Positions 1 to 8,777 of a DNA stretch of 54,398 nucleotides are shown piece after piece (the stretch's first letter is position 1; each line of letters starts with the position of its first letter). The translations under genes and the position numbers were made by a program. The notes beneath the pieces were generated by a model. That model worked only from the letters and a program-made list of their open reading frames with translations. It was not told the origin of the DNA and did no database searches. The DNA is from Bacteroidales bacterium (lineage in GTDB: Bacteria; Bacteroidota; Bacteroidia; Bacteroidales; UBA932), in assembly GCA_017614715.1 (NCBI GenBank), contig JAGABI010000061.1, forward strand, positions 1 to 54,398, in the 5' to 3' direction.

Positions 1-1
1 A

Positions 2-1546
2 GCCGGCACCCAGCGGGACTGCGCCATGCGCGGTCTCAAGACGCTGCTCATTGAGCGCAGCGACATCGCCACCGGCGCCACCGGCCGCAACCACGGCCTG
101 CTACACTCCGGCGCCCGCTATGCCGTAAATGACCCTGAGTCTGCAGAAGAGTGCATCAAGGAGAACATGATTCTGCGCCGCATCGCCTCGCACTGCGTGG
201 ACCCTACCGACGGCCTGTTCATCTCCCTCCCGGAAGATGACCTGTCTTATCAGCAGACTTTTGTGGATGCATGCCGCAAGGCCGGTATCAGCGCCGAGGT
301 AATAGACCCGGAGCTGGCCAAACGCCTGGAGCCGTCGGTCAATCCGGAACTGACCGGCGCGGTGAGGGTGCCAGACGGCAGCGTGGACCCGTTCCGCCTG
401 TGCGCAGCCAATATGCTGGATGCCAAACTTCACGGCGGCCAGGTGCGACTGCACACCACCGTTACGGGATTCATCCGCGAAGGCGATACAATCCGTGGGG
501 TGCACACCCGCAATCTGGTCACAGGTGAAGAGCGTGATTTCTTTGCCCCGGTCACTGTGAATGCAGGAGGCATCTGGGGCCACGACATCGCCGCCATGGC
601 AGGTGTCAACGTAGGTATGTTCCCGGCAAAAGGGGCTCTGCTGGTGTTTGCCCACCGTGTGAACAATATGGTTATCAACCGCTGCCGCAAGCCTTCCAAC
701 GCCGATATACTGGTACCAGGGGATACGGTCTGCATAATAGGCACCACCTCAACCCGTATTCCGTTTGAAGAGTGCGATTCTGTTGCAGTTACTCCCGATG
801 AGGTAAATCTTCTGATAACCGAGGGTGCCAAGATGACCCCTTCTCTCTCCGCCACCCGCATCCTGCGCGCCTACGCAGGTGTGCGGCCTCTTGTCAGCTC
901 TGATGACGACCCCAGTGGACGCAACATATCGCGCGGCATCGTCTGCCTGGACCACGAAGAGCGCGACGGCCTCAAGGGCTTTATCACCATAACCGGCGGC
1001 AAGCTTATGACATACCGGCTGATGGCAGAGATTGCCACCGATACCGTCTGCCGCAAGTTGAATATCGATAAAGTTTGCCAGACCGCCACCACCCCGCTCC
1101 CCGGCAGCGAAGAGGGCTCATACGAGGCGGTTGCCCGCAAAATCTGGGAGAAACCTTCGATGGCACAGAAGGCCGCTGCGGCCCGGATGGGCTCACGCGC
1201 CAACCGTATACAAACCCGCGACAGGCTGGATGAGGCACTCATCTGCGAATGCGAAGAGGTGTCGTCCGGCGAGGTTAAAAATGCAATCGAACGGTTGGAA
1301 GCCTCTACCCTCACCGACCTCAGGCGGCGTACCCGCATCGGTATGGGGACATGCCAGGGCGAGTTCTGCGCCTGCCGTGCTGCCGGCCTGCTGGCAAAGG
1401 CCCACGGTTGCATTGAAAAAGAGCGTGCCGACCTGGCCGATTTCCTGCAGGAGCGATGGAAAGGGAACTTCCCCATTGGCTGGGGTGACACTCTGCGCGA
1501 GGCGGAATACACCCAATGGGTTTATAAACACGTACTAGGAATATAG
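2..1546 (+). CDS. glpA: Anaerobic glycerol-3-phosphate dehydrogenase subunit A (5'-truncated)
   Basis: FAD-dependent subunit that oxidises sn-glycerol-3-phosphate to dihydroxyacetone phosphate and feeds electrons to quinone through GlpB and GlpC. The reading frame is open to the left edge and the codons before the first visible ATG (position 26) read AGTQRDCA, matching the part of GlpA that follows the dinucleotide-binding Gly loop. The true start therefore lies outside the window. Visible family hallmarks are TGATGRNHGLLHSGARY near the start, GGIWG and TGGKLMTYR in the FAD domain, and a C-terminal BFD-like iron-sulfur segment with Cys at about 407, 409, 443 and 448 counted from the Met at position 26. 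It is followed after 4 bp by glpB, so glpABC is one operon. Identification is secure; only the N-terminus is missing. Confidence 0.95.
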   Translation, partial: AGTQRDCAMRGLKTLLIERSDIATGATGRNHGLLHSGARYAVNDPESAEECIKENMILRRIASHCVDPTDGLFISLPEDDLSYQQTFVDACRKAGISAEVIDPELAKRLEPSVNPELTGAVRVPDGSVDPFRLCAANMLDAKLHGGQVRLHTTVTGFIREGDTIRGVHTRNLVTGEERDFFAPVTVNAGGIWGHDIAAMAGVNVGMFPAKGALLVFAHRVNNMVINRCRKPSNADILVPGDTVCIIGTTSTRIPFEECDSVAVTPDEVNLLITEGAKMTPSLSATRILRAYAGVRPLVSSDDDPSGRNISRGIVCLDHEERDGLKGFITITGGKLMTYRLMAEIATDTVCRKLNIDKVCQTATTPLPGSEEGSYEAVARKIWEKPSMAQKAAAARMGSRANRIQTRDRLDEALICECEEVSSGEVKNAIERLEASTLTDLRRRTRIGMGTCQGEFCACRAAGLLAKAHGCIEKERADLADFLQERWKGNFPIGWGDTLREAEYTQWVYKHVLGI

Positions 1547-1550
1547 TCCA

Positions 1551-2684
1551 ATGAAATTCAATACGGTAATAATAGGCGGCGGACTCGCCGGCCTGGTTGC
1601 GGGAATCAGCCTTCAGAAGGCGGGCAGGAGCACAGCCATAATCAGCACCGGGCAGAATGCCCTGCACTTTTTCTCGGGCACTTTTGAATCGATGGAGGAG
1701 GCACCCCAGCGCGTCACCGACCTCTTTGCCGAGGCCGGTATCGCCCTGCACTATACTCCGGGCGTGCGCCTGATGCCGATGGGGACATTTAAAAAAGCCG
1801 CCCTGTCGCTGGAGGATATCAGCCTTTTCCCGGAACCGGCAATCGGCCATAAAGCGCTGATTGTAAGCCTCACCGGTTATCACGATTTCTTCTGCGACTT
1901 CCTTGCGGAAGGGCTGGAGAAGCAAGGGATGCAGTGCCGCATCAAACTTCTCAACCTGCCTGAACTGGAACAGATTGAAAAAAGCCCCAGCGAGATGCGT
2001 TCTGTGCAAATCGCGCGCACTATGGACCGTAACTGGGAGAATGTGGTGCGGGAGATCCGCATCCTGCTGCGAGACGAGGATACCGTGATATTGCCGCAGG
2101 TGTTCGGGCTCAAGGATGCCTCAGTGCTGAGCAAAATCCGCCAGGGCATCCCGGCGCAGGTGATCTTCACAGGTACCCTCCCCCCTTCTGTACCGGGAGT
2201 CCGCACCCAGATGCTGCTCAAGCGACGCTATGAACTGCTTGGCGGCACCTACCTGATGGGCGACGAAGCCACCGGAGCACATGTTTACGACGGAATTGTA
2301 CATAGTGTTGTTACGCATAACCTTGGCAACCATTTCCTGGAGGCCGACAACTTTATCCTCTCCACCGGGGCGTTTTTCTCCAAAGGTCTCAGGGCCAACC
2401 CGTTCGAGATCTCTGAGCCGGTATTCGGACTGGATGTGGAGCAGGCCCCCGACCGCAGCGACTGGTACAACCCGGAGTTCATGCGCGAACAGCCTTATAT
2501 GAAATACGGCGTCGCCACAGATTCCTCCTTGCACCCCCTCAGCGGTGGAGAGCCGATCAAGAACCTGTACGCTATCGGCTCCATACTTGGCGAAACCCGC
2601 CCGGAGCTTGGTACAGGCGGCGGTCTGGCAATACGCAGCGCACTGGCGGCAGCCGACGAAATCCTTAAACCTACAGCGGAATGA
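1551..2684 (+). CDS. glpB: Anaerobic glycerol-3-phosphate dehydrogenase subunit B
   Basis: 377-residue flavoprotein subunit of the anaerobic glycerol-3-phosphate dehydrogenase. The N-terminus has the Rossmann FAD/FMN motif GGGLAGLVAG at residues 9-18 and then SGTFES, characteristic of GlpB. The C-terminus has GTGGGLAIRSALAAADEI, the usual closing flavin-binding segment. In the known complex GlpB links the catalytic GlpA to the iron-sulfur subunit GlpC at the membrane. It sits between glpA and glpC, and its last 4 bp overlap the glpC start (ATGA), which indicates translational coupling. Length is close to the E. coli protein. Nothing anomalous is visible. Confidence 0.94.
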   Translation: MKFNTVIIGGGLAGLVAGISLQKAGRSTAIISTGQNALHFFSGTFESMEEAPQRVTDLFAEAGIALHYTPGVRLMPMGTFKKAALSLEDISLFPEPAIGHKALIVSLTGYHDFFCDFLAEGLEKQGMQCRIKLLNLPELEQIEKSPSEMRSVQIARTMDRNWENVVREIRILLRDEDTVILPQVFGLKDASVLSKIRQGIPAQVIFTGTLPPSVPGVRTQMLLKRRYELLGGTYLMGDEATGAHVYDGIVHSVVTHNLGNHFLEADNFILSTGAFFSKGLRANPFEISEPVFGLDVEQAPDRSDWYNPEFMREQPYMKYGVATDSSLHPLSGGEPIKNLYAIGSILGETRPELGTGGGLAIRSALAAADEILKPTAE

Positions 2685-3895
2685 AACTTCAAGAATATAC
2701 CCTCAGCACACACAATTTTGAAGAGTGCATGAAATGCACCGTGTGCACCGCTTACTGTCCCGTGCTGCAGGTCAATCCACTCTACCCCGGTCCCAAGCAG
2801 GCCGGCCCGGATGGCGAACGGCTGCGGCTCAAGGATCCCTTCTTCTTCAACTACGCGTTGAAATACTGCCTCAACTGCAAGCGGTGCGAGGTTGCATGTC
2901 CCTCCGGAGTAAAGGTTGCCGACCTTATTCAGGCCGCACGCATAAAATACGATAAATCCCCCGTCAAGTGGCGCGACCGTCTGCTCGCCTCCACAGATTT
3001 CATGGGGAGCCTGGCACACCCGATAGCCCCCGTAACCAACGCTATAACAGGTCTGGGCATCACCAGAAGCATGATGGACGCTATGTTCAAGATAGACCAT
3101 CGCCGTACCTTCCCCAAATACAGCGGGCGGAGTTTTGAGTTCTGGATGGGCAGGCACGAGAAAGAGCAGGCGGCGTTCCCGGAGCAGGTGGCATACTTCC
3201 ACGGCTGCTATGTAAACTACAACTATCCGCGTCTGGGCAAAGACCTGGTCAAGGTGCTGAACGCACTGGGCGTGGGCGTGCAGCTTTTGGATAAAGAGAA
3301 ATGCTGCGGCATCGCCATGATTACCAACAGGATGCTGACCGAGGCGACAAAAAACGCAAACCATAACGTGGCCTCGCTGACAAAGGCTGTGGATAAAGGA
3401 CTGATGGTAATTACCACCTCGTCTTCCTGCACGCTGACACTGCGGGATGAATATCCTTCGTTACTGGGAGTGGACAATTCCGGCGTGCGCGACTTTGTGG
3501 TCATGGCCACCCGGTTTATCTACGAGAGGCTCGAGAAAGGCGCCACACTGCGCTTTAAATCCGGTTACCGCAAAAAAGTAGCCTATCACACCCCCTGCCA
3601 CATGGAAAAACTCGGCTGGGGAGTGTTTTCAGAGAAGCTGCTCCGCATGATTCCCGGCGTGGAGTTCACCATGCTCGACTCTGCCTGCTGCGGCATTGCC
3701 GGCACCTACGGCTTCAAGCGGGAGAATTACGAGGCCTCCCAGGCCATCGGAGAGCCGCTGTTCGCCCAGATCCGCACCGTCAATCCCGATGTCGTTGCGT
3801 GCGACTGCGAGACCTGCAAATGGCAGATAGAGATGTCCACCGGATACACAGTGATGAACCCCATTTCCATTCTATCTGATGCTATTGAAACTTGA
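2681..3895 (+). CDS. glpC: Anaerobic glycerol-3-phosphate dehydrogenase subunit C
   Basis: 404-residue iron-sulfur subunit that passes electrons from GlpAB to the quinone pool. Two 4Fe-4S ferredoxin-type clusters are visible: Cys16, 19, 22 and 26 (CMKCTVCTAYC) and Cys63, 66, 69 and 73 (CLNCKRCEVAC). Two CCG (cysteine-rich) domains follow, with HGCYVNYNYP...KCCGIA and HTPCHMEKLGWG...SACCGIAGTYG, the layout seen in GlpC and heterodisulfide-reductase-type proteins. The start overlaps the end of glpB by 4 bp. The stop is followed by two hairpins and then by glpT, which probably has its own control. Confidence 0.95.
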   Translation: MKLQEYTLSTHNFEECMKCTVCTAYCPVLQVNPLYPGPKQAGPDGERLRLKDPFFFNYALKYCLNCKRCEVACPSGVKVADLIQAARIKYDKSPVKWRDRLLASTDFMGSLAHPIAPVTNAITGLGITRSMMDAMFKIDHRRTFPKYSGRSFEFWMGRHEKEQAAFPEQVAYFHGCYVNYNYPRLGKDLVKVLNALGVGVQLLDKEKCCGIAMITNRMLTEATKNANHNVASLTKAVDKGLMVITTSSSCTLTLRDEYPSLLGVDNSGVRDFVVMATRFIYERLEKGATLRFKSGYRKKVAYHTPCHMEKLGWGVFSEKLLRMIPGVEFTMLDSACCGIAGTYGFKRENYEASQAIGEPLFAQIRTVNPDVVACDCETCKWQIEMSTGYTVMNPISILSDAIET

Positions 3896-3908
3896 GATGT
3901 ATGTTTGA

Positions 3909-3949
3909 GCCCGAAGGGCGATAGCAAGTCCCTTCCCCGAGGGAAGGGA
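3909..3949 (+). terminator. Hairpin pair after glpABC (possible terminator or repeat)
   Basis: Two adjacent hairpins lie just past the glpC stop: GCCC-GAA-GGGC at 3909-3919 and a perfect 9-bp stem with a 3-nt loop at 3929-3949 (TCCCTTCCC / GGGAAGGGA). Only a short T run follows, so this could be a weak intrinsic terminator, an RNA-stability hairpin, or a dispersed palindromic repeat. Confidence 0.4.
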
Positions 3950-3992
3950 TTTAGGGATGGGGATACGTAATAATTGATTGTGCGTTAGGAAA

Positions 3993-4050
3993 ACGTTTCG
4001 CAAGTTCACTAACGTTCAATCATTACAAACAAACAGGACTTGCGAAACGT
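3993..4050 (+). promoter_or_regulatory. Perfect 13-bp inverted repeat in the glpT leader
   Basis: ACGTTTCGCAAGT (3993-4005) and its exact reverse complement (4038-4050) are separated by 32 bp. The right arm ends 6 bp before the ATG of glpT and abuts the in-frame GTG at 4051. The pair could form an mRNA stem that hides the translation start, or be two half-sites for a regulator. The sequence shows the repeat; the function is inferred. Confidence 0.5.
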
Positions 4051-4056
4051 GTGAGA

Positions 4057-5436
4057 ATGCTCAAATTTCTAAAACAACCCGCATACAAACCTGCCCAGAC
4101 CGGTCCCGAGGCAGATGCAAAATACAAACGGCTGCGCTGGCAGGTGTTCCTGGGTGCGTTTATCGGCTACGCAGGATTTTATCTGGTTCGAAAGAACCTC
4201 TCCATGGCAATCCCGGCAATGGCACCGCTCGGCTTTGAGAAGACCGAACTCGGTTTTGTGCTGGGTCTCAATGCCGCCGCATACGCCCTATCAAAGTTCC
4301 TGATGGGGAGCGTATCCGACCGTTCCAACGCCCGGGTATTCCTCCCTCTGGGGCTGATACTAACCGCGATATCAATGTGCTTCATGATTGTCCCCATCCA
4401 GTGGATCGGGGCGGAGCACAAGGCTATGGCCATCATTGTGATGGGCGTGCTAAACGCTATGGTCGGCTGGTTCAACGGCATGGGCTGGCCACCTTGCGGG
4501 AGGGTGATGACCCACTGGTTCTCGCCGGGCGAACGCGGCACCATGATGAGCATCTGGAACTGCGCCCACAATGTCGGAGGCGCGCTGGTCGGACCTATGG
4601 CGACCTACGGAGCGGCATGGTTCGGAAGCTGGTTCTACGGCACGCACAGCGAGCTTTACTTCCTCATAGGTACATTCGCATTCCCCGCGGCGGTGGCGCT
4701 GTTCATTGCCCTGCTGGCATATATCCTGCTGCGCGACACACCGCAATCGTGCGGTCTGCAGTCGGTTGAGGCGTGGCGCGGAGACTACCCCAAGAACTAC
4801 TCAGAGAAGCACGAGACCACCCTCTCCACAAAGGAGATACTCTTCAACCATGTGCTCAACAACAAGTTTCTCTGGTTCATAGCCCTCTCCAACGCGTTCG
4901 TTTATATGGTGCGCTACGGCTGCCTGGACTGGGCGCCGACCATCCTGACAGAAAAGGGAATCGACCTCAAGAGCGCCGGCTGGGCCTACTTTGCATACGA
5001 ATTTGCCGCCATTCCCGGCACCCTGCTCTGCGGCTGGCTCTCCGACAAACTCTTCCACGGCAAGCGTGCCCTCCCCACCATGATTTTCATGGCGCTGGTG
5101 ATGATATTCGTCGCCCTCTACTGGGCCTTCATAGATAATCTCACAGTGGTAATCATCTGCCTGATCGGTATCGGCTTCTTCATCTACGGACCCGTTATGC
5201 TGATCGGAGTGCAGGCGCTCGATCTCGCCCCCAAGAATGCTGCCGGCACCGCCGCCGGTCTCACAGGCTTCTTCGGCTACTTCCTGGGCACCTTCATCCT
5301 GGCCAACACCATAATCGGCCTGGTAGCACAAAGAGCCGGCTGGGGCTGGACCTTCGCCATGCTGATTGCCGCCTGCCTGCTCGCCATCTTCTTCATGGGC
5401 CTCACCCTCAAAGAAGAACGCAGACCCACCAAGTAA
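4057..5436 (+). CDS. glpT: Glycerol-3-phosphate transporter (MFS antiporter)
   Basis: 459-residue inner-membrane protein of the organophosphate:phosphate antiporter family, expected to import sn-glycerol-3-phosphate in exchange for phosphate. It has about 12 hydrophobic helices. Family features are the conserved N-terminal RWQVFLGAFIGYAGFYLVRKN, whose Arg residues correspond to the phosphate-binding region, SDRSNAR between helices 2 and 3, and NGMGWPPCGR. The ATG at 4057 is preferred because a GTG two codons upstream (4051) lies right at the end of the leader inverted repeat, but GTG cannot be excluded. It lies downstream of glpABC in the same direction, which fits uptake of the dehydrogenase substrate. 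Confidence 0.93.
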   Translation: MLKFLKQPAYKPAQTGPEADAKYKRLRWQVFLGAFIGYAGFYLVRKNLSMAIPAMAPLGFEKTELGFVLGLNAAAYALSKFLMGSVSDRSNARVFLPLGLILTAISMCFMIVPIQWIGAEHKAMAIIVMGVLNAMVGWFNGMGWPPCGRVMTHWFSPGERGTMMSIWNCAHNVGGALVGPMATYGAAWFGSWFYGTHSELYFLIGTFAFPAAVALFIALLAYILLRDTPQSCGLQSVEAWRGDYPKNYSEKHETTLSTKEILFNHVLNNKFLWFIALSNAFVYMVRYGCLDWAPTILTEKGIDLKSAGWAYFAYEFAAIPGTLLCGWLSDKLFHGKRALPTMIFMALVMIFVALYWAFIDNLTVVIICLIGIGFFIYGPVMLIGVQALDLAPKNAAGTAAGLTGFFGYFLGTFILANTIIGLVAQRAGWGWTFAMLIAACLLAIFFMGLTLKEERRPTK

Positions 5437-5478
5437 GTCCGTGGCACATTCACACCTCACGATCAACACATTACACAA

Positions 5479-5508
5479 ACTCGCTTGCGCATTTTTACGC
5501 AAGCGAGT
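5479..5508. terminator. Bidirectional terminator between glpT and glpF
   Basis: A perfect 11-bp stem (ACTCGCTTGCG / CGCAAGCGAGT) with an 8-nt AT-rich loop sits between the convergent ends of glpT (+) and glpF (-). The position and symmetry suit termination from both sides, although flanking T tracts are short. Confidence 0.6.
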
Positions 5509-5571
5509 CTGCATAAAGGGCTGATAATCAGCGGGAGTCCTGCCACGCAGGAAGGAGTCCCTGTCCTTGAC

Positions 5572-6312
5572 CTAGTACACCAGTAGGAAGAGCCCTGCTG
5601 CAAGGGCGCAGCCGACCATGGGGCCGACTACGGGAATCCAGCTGTACCACCAGCCGGAGTCGCGCTTGCCCTTGATGGGAAGCAAGGCGTGCGCGAGGCG
5701 CGGCGAGAGGTCTCGGGCAGGATTGATGGCATAGCCGGTAGTCGCACCAAGCGACATACCGATGGCCATTATCAGGCAGGTGACGGGCCATGCACCCAAT
5801 GCACCTGTGCCAGCGGCGACACCGCCCATTGAGAATGCGTTACCAGCCGTACCGAGTGCCAGAATGATAAATACCAAAACACAGGTTGCAATCACCTCGC
5901 AGAGGAAATTGCGCCAGGTGTTTTTGATGGCGGGCATGGTGCAGAAGGTGCCCAGCATGGTATCAGGCTCATCTGCAGTGGCCTTGTAGTGGTCTTTGTA
6001 AAATATCCACACCAGTACTGCACCGACAAAACCGCCCAGCATCTGGGCCACAATGTAACCCGCAACCAGAGCCCACTCGAACTTACCGGCGATGGCAAGG
6101 CCCACGGAAACGGCGGGATTAAGGTGCGCACCCGAAACGGGGCCTGCGACCAGCACGCCCATCATCACTGCGAGCCCCCAGCCAAGGGCGATGACTACCC
6201 ACCCTGCCCCTTTGGCTTTGGAAAAATTAAGTGAAGTGGCGGCACATACCCCGTCACCGAAAAGTACCAGCACCAGAGTGCCGAGAAATTCGAAAATATA
6301 CTTTGGATCCAT
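5572..6312 (-). CDS. glpF: Glycerol uptake facilitator (aquaglyceroporin, MIP family)
   Basis: 246-residue inner-membrane channel for passive glycerol entry. Both MIP half-helix signatures are present: HLNPAVSVGLA (Asn65) and YAINPARDLSPR (Asn197). The Asp after the second NPAR is typical of glycerol-conducting members rather than water-only aquaporins. About six membrane helices plus the two re-entrant loops can be traced, and length is normal for the family. Its ATG lies 1 bp after the glpK stop, so it is the last gene of the glpKF operon. It pairs functionally with glycerol kinase, which traps the imported glycerol as glycerol-3-phosphate. Confidence 0.95.
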   Translation of the reverse strand: MDPKYIFEFLGTLVLVLFGDGVCAATSLNFSKAKGAGWVVIALGWGLAVMMGVLVAGPVSGAHLNPAVSVGLAIAGKFEWALVAGYIVAQMLGGFVGAVLVWIFYKDHYKATADEPDTMLGTFCTMPAIKNTWRNFLCEVIATCVLVFIILALGTAGNAFSMGGVAAGTGALGAWPVTCLIMAIGMSLGATTGYAINPARDLSPRLAHALLPIKGKRDSGWWYSWIPVVGPMVGCALAAGLFLLVY

Positions 6313-6313
6313 C

Positions 6314-7798
6314 TTACTGTTTGCTTATAGTTCTTGAAATTGCATCTTTCCAACCGGCTTTTACTCCGGCCATGTCTGCGCCGGAGGGGGTGAACTTCCG
6401 CTCCGCCTTCCACTGCCGCTTAACCTCGTCAAGCGAGCTCCAGTACCCAACGGCGAGACCTGCCAGGTAGCAGGCTCCCATCGCAGTGGTCTCTGTGACC
6501 TCGGGACGAATCACCTCCGCCCCCAGGATGTCACTTTGGAACTGCATCATAAGGTTGTTGCGCGAGGCGCCGCCGTCCACCTTTAGATTGGCCAGCCGCA
6601 CACCAGCATCGCGTTCCATGGCAGATACTATATCCATAGTCTGGAAGGCGATGCCCTCCAGCGCTGCGCGGGCGATATGTGCCGCCGTGGTGCCGCGGGT
6701 TATGCCGCAGATCACACCATGGGCATACTGGTCCCAATATGGCGCCCCCATACCGGTGAGAGCCGGCACGAAATATACGCCGCCGTTGTCGGGAACCGAT
6801 GCGGCCAGCGCCTCTATCTCAGATGATGAGCGGATGATGCCCAGCCCGTCGCGGAGCCATTGCACCACGCTGCCACCCACGAAGATGGAACCTTCGAGCG
6901 CATAATTGACCGTATCCCCTATCTTCCAAGCGACTGTGGTTAGCAGGTTGTTCTTTGAGAGAATCGGCTTGCAGCCGGTATTCATCAGCAGGAAGCAGCC
7001 GGTACCGTATGTATTCTTTACAGAGCCAGGTTCGGTACACATCTGCCCGAATAGGGCCGCCTGCTGGTCACCGGCGATGCCGGCGATGGGCACTTCGTGC
7101 GCAAAGATAGTGGTTTTGGTATAGCCGTAAACCTCTGAAGATGAGCAGACGCGCGGCATCATGGAAGCAGGCACGTCCAGCAATTCCAGCAACTCTTTAT
7201 CCCACTCCAGGGTGTTGATATTGAACAGCATGGTACGCGAAGCGTTGGAGACGTCGGTCACATGCACCTCGCCGCGGGTCAGCTGCCATACCAGCCAGCT
7301 GTCCACGGTACCGAAACGCAGTTTGCCCGCCTCCGCCCTCTCGCGTGCACCCGGAACATTGTCCAGAATCCACTTGATCTTGGTGCCGGAGAAATATGCA
7401 TCTATGATGAGGCCGGTCTTCTCGCGGATCTTATCCACAAGCCCCTGAGCCTTGAGCGAATCGCAAAACTCGGAGGTGCGGCGGTCCTGCCATACGATTG
7501 CCTTGCATATCGGAGTTCCGGTTTCAGCATCCCACACAATAGTGGTCTCACGCTGGTTGGTGATACCGATAGCTGCGATGTCCAGGCCGTTGATGCCTAT
7601 CTTGGAGATGGCCTCCGCAATTACTGCCGCTTCTGACGCCCAGATTTCCATAGGATCGTGCTCCACCCATCCGGGCTGCGGGAAATACTGGGTAAACTCC
7701 TGCTGGGCGGTGGAACAGATGCGGCCTTCGTGGTCGAAAACAATGGCCCTGGAGGAACTGGTGCCTTGATCCAGAGCCAATATGTACTTATTATTCAT
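6314..7798 (-). CDS. glpK: Glycerol kinase
   Basis: 494-residue FGGY-family kinase phosphorylating glycerol to sn-glycerol-3-phosphate in the cytoplasm. Diagnostic segments are [15 protein letters not shown] at residues 8-22 (phosphate loop), the glycerol-site pattern [18 protein letters not shown], and the ATP-site region [14 protein letters not shown]. Length matches the family norm of about 500. It sits between the lipoprotein hydrolase gene (7-bp gap) and glpF (1-bp gap). Product glycerol-3-phosphate would be oxidised by the convergent glpABC products. The start ATG at 7798 is the only sensible one for the conserved N-terminus. Confidence 0.96.
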   Translation of the reverse strand: MNNKYILALDQGTSSSRAIVFDHEGRICSTAQQEFTQYFPQPGWVEHDPMEIWASEAAVIAEAISKIGINGLDIAAIGITNQRETTIVWDAETGTPICKAIVWQDRRTSEFCDSLKAQGLVDKIREKTGLIIDAYFSGTKIKWILDNVPGARERAEAGKLRFGTVDSWLVWQLTRGEVHVTDVSNASRTMLFNINTLEWDKELLELLDVPASMMPRVCSSSEVYGYTKTTIFAHEVPIAGIAGDQQAALFGQMCTEPGSVKNTYGTGCFLLMNTGCKPILSKNNLLTTVAWKIGDTVNYALEGSIFVGGSVVQWLRDGLGIIRSSSEIEALAASVPDNGGVYFVPALTGMGAPYWDQYAHGVICGITRGTTAAHIARAALEGIAFQTMDIVSAMERDAGVRLANLKVDGGASRNNLMMQFQSDILGAEVIRPEVTETTAMGACYLAGLAVGYWSSLDEVKRQWKAERKFTPSGADMAGVKAGWKDAISRTISKQ

Positions 7799-7805
7799 TG
7801 AATTG

Positions 7806-8771
7806 TTATTTATTCTCCAAATAGGGAACTATGCGCAGGAAATCTGCGACGCGCGCTTTGTATTCTTCCGGATGCTTCTGGAAAGAATTTGCATGAACTG
7901 CTCCGGGAGCAACCCAATACTCTTTGTACCCATGCTTCTTAGCGTTGTAATTGACCCAAAGGTGGTCGATGGGGACAAAATCATCGGCATCGCCGTGGAT
8001 AAAGAGCATCGGTATGGTGCACTTCTCAAGCTGTTTGGCTGCCGATGCCTCCCAAAAGCCCCAGCCATGATTCTTTCTGGTGACAAGGCTTGCACTCTGC
8101 AGCACATCCGGCGGAATAAAGCCAAAATTCTGCTTGCGGTTATGGTTGAACTGCATCACAACAGAAGAGTATCCGCAATCTTCCACAATGCAGCGGACAT
8201 ATTCGGGCAGGGGGTCGCCGCTCGCCATCATAACTGTAGCCGCGCCCATGGAGACGCCATGCAGTACCATGAAGTCATCGTGGAATATGTTGTGAGCAAC
8301 CTCGATCCATTTTTCGACATCATAACGGTCGTACCAACCCATCTGAATGTGGTCTCCCTCTGAATAGCCGTGATACTGCAGGTCTGGGAAAAGCACATTG
8401 TAATTGAAGTCATCGCGGTACATACGCACCAGATAGAGGAATACGAAATGATTGTCGCCATAGCCGTGCACCACGATGGCGGTACCCTTTGCATTGGCAG
8501 GATCCTTTGCGGACACGTAGCATGCATGTACATTGAAGTTGCGGTAGCCCACAATTGTGGTATCCTTTAAGATACCCTCCGCCTTGAGGTCGTCGTACCA
8601 CTTGGTACTGCCGGGAAGCAGGGAGTCTGCTTTATGACGGGTACGCTCTATGTCATCCACTCCGTGGGGAGTCGGCTGCAATGCATACTTGCTCATGAAT
8701 TTGCCCGCCATACAGCCTGTAAGGCAGAGAGCCACCGCTATTATCGCGGCCAGTTGGAATAATCTTTTCAT
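7806..8771 (-). CDS. Lipoprotein alpha/beta hydrolase
   Basis: 321-residue serine hydrolase with a lipoprotein signal peptide ending in the lipobox LTGC (Cys20), so it is probably anchored to the inner or outer membrane facing outward. The alpha/beta-hydrolase triad is visible: nucleophile Ser174 in GVSMGA, Asp264 in HGDADDFVP, His293 in GAVHANS, and the oxyanion segment VHGYGDNH near residue 101. Relatives are annotated as lysophospholipase-like or dienelactone-hydrolase-like; the substrate cannot be read from sequence. It lies 6 bp after an Omp85-type barrel gene and 7 bp before glpK, so it is probably co-transcribed with glycerol utilisation. This suggests, but does not prove, an ester or lipid substrate releasing glycerol. 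Confidence 0.85.
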   Translation of the reverse strand: MKRLFQLAAIIAVALCLTGCMAGKFMSKYALQPTPHGVDDIERTRHKADSLLPGSTKWYDDLKAEGILKDTTIVGYRNFNVHACYVSAKDPANAKGTAIVVHGYGDNHFVFLYLVRMYRDDFNYNVLFPDLQYHGYSEGDHIQMGWYDRYDVEKWIEVAHNIFHDDFMVLHGVSMGAATVMMASGDPLPEYVRCIVEDCGYSSVVMQFNHNRKQNFGFIPPDVLQSASLVTRKNHGWGFWEASAAKQLEKCTIPMLFIHGDADDFVPIDHLWVNYNAKKHGYKEYWVAPGAVHANSFQKHPEEYKARVADFLRIVPYLENK

Positions 8772-8777
8772 GACTGC

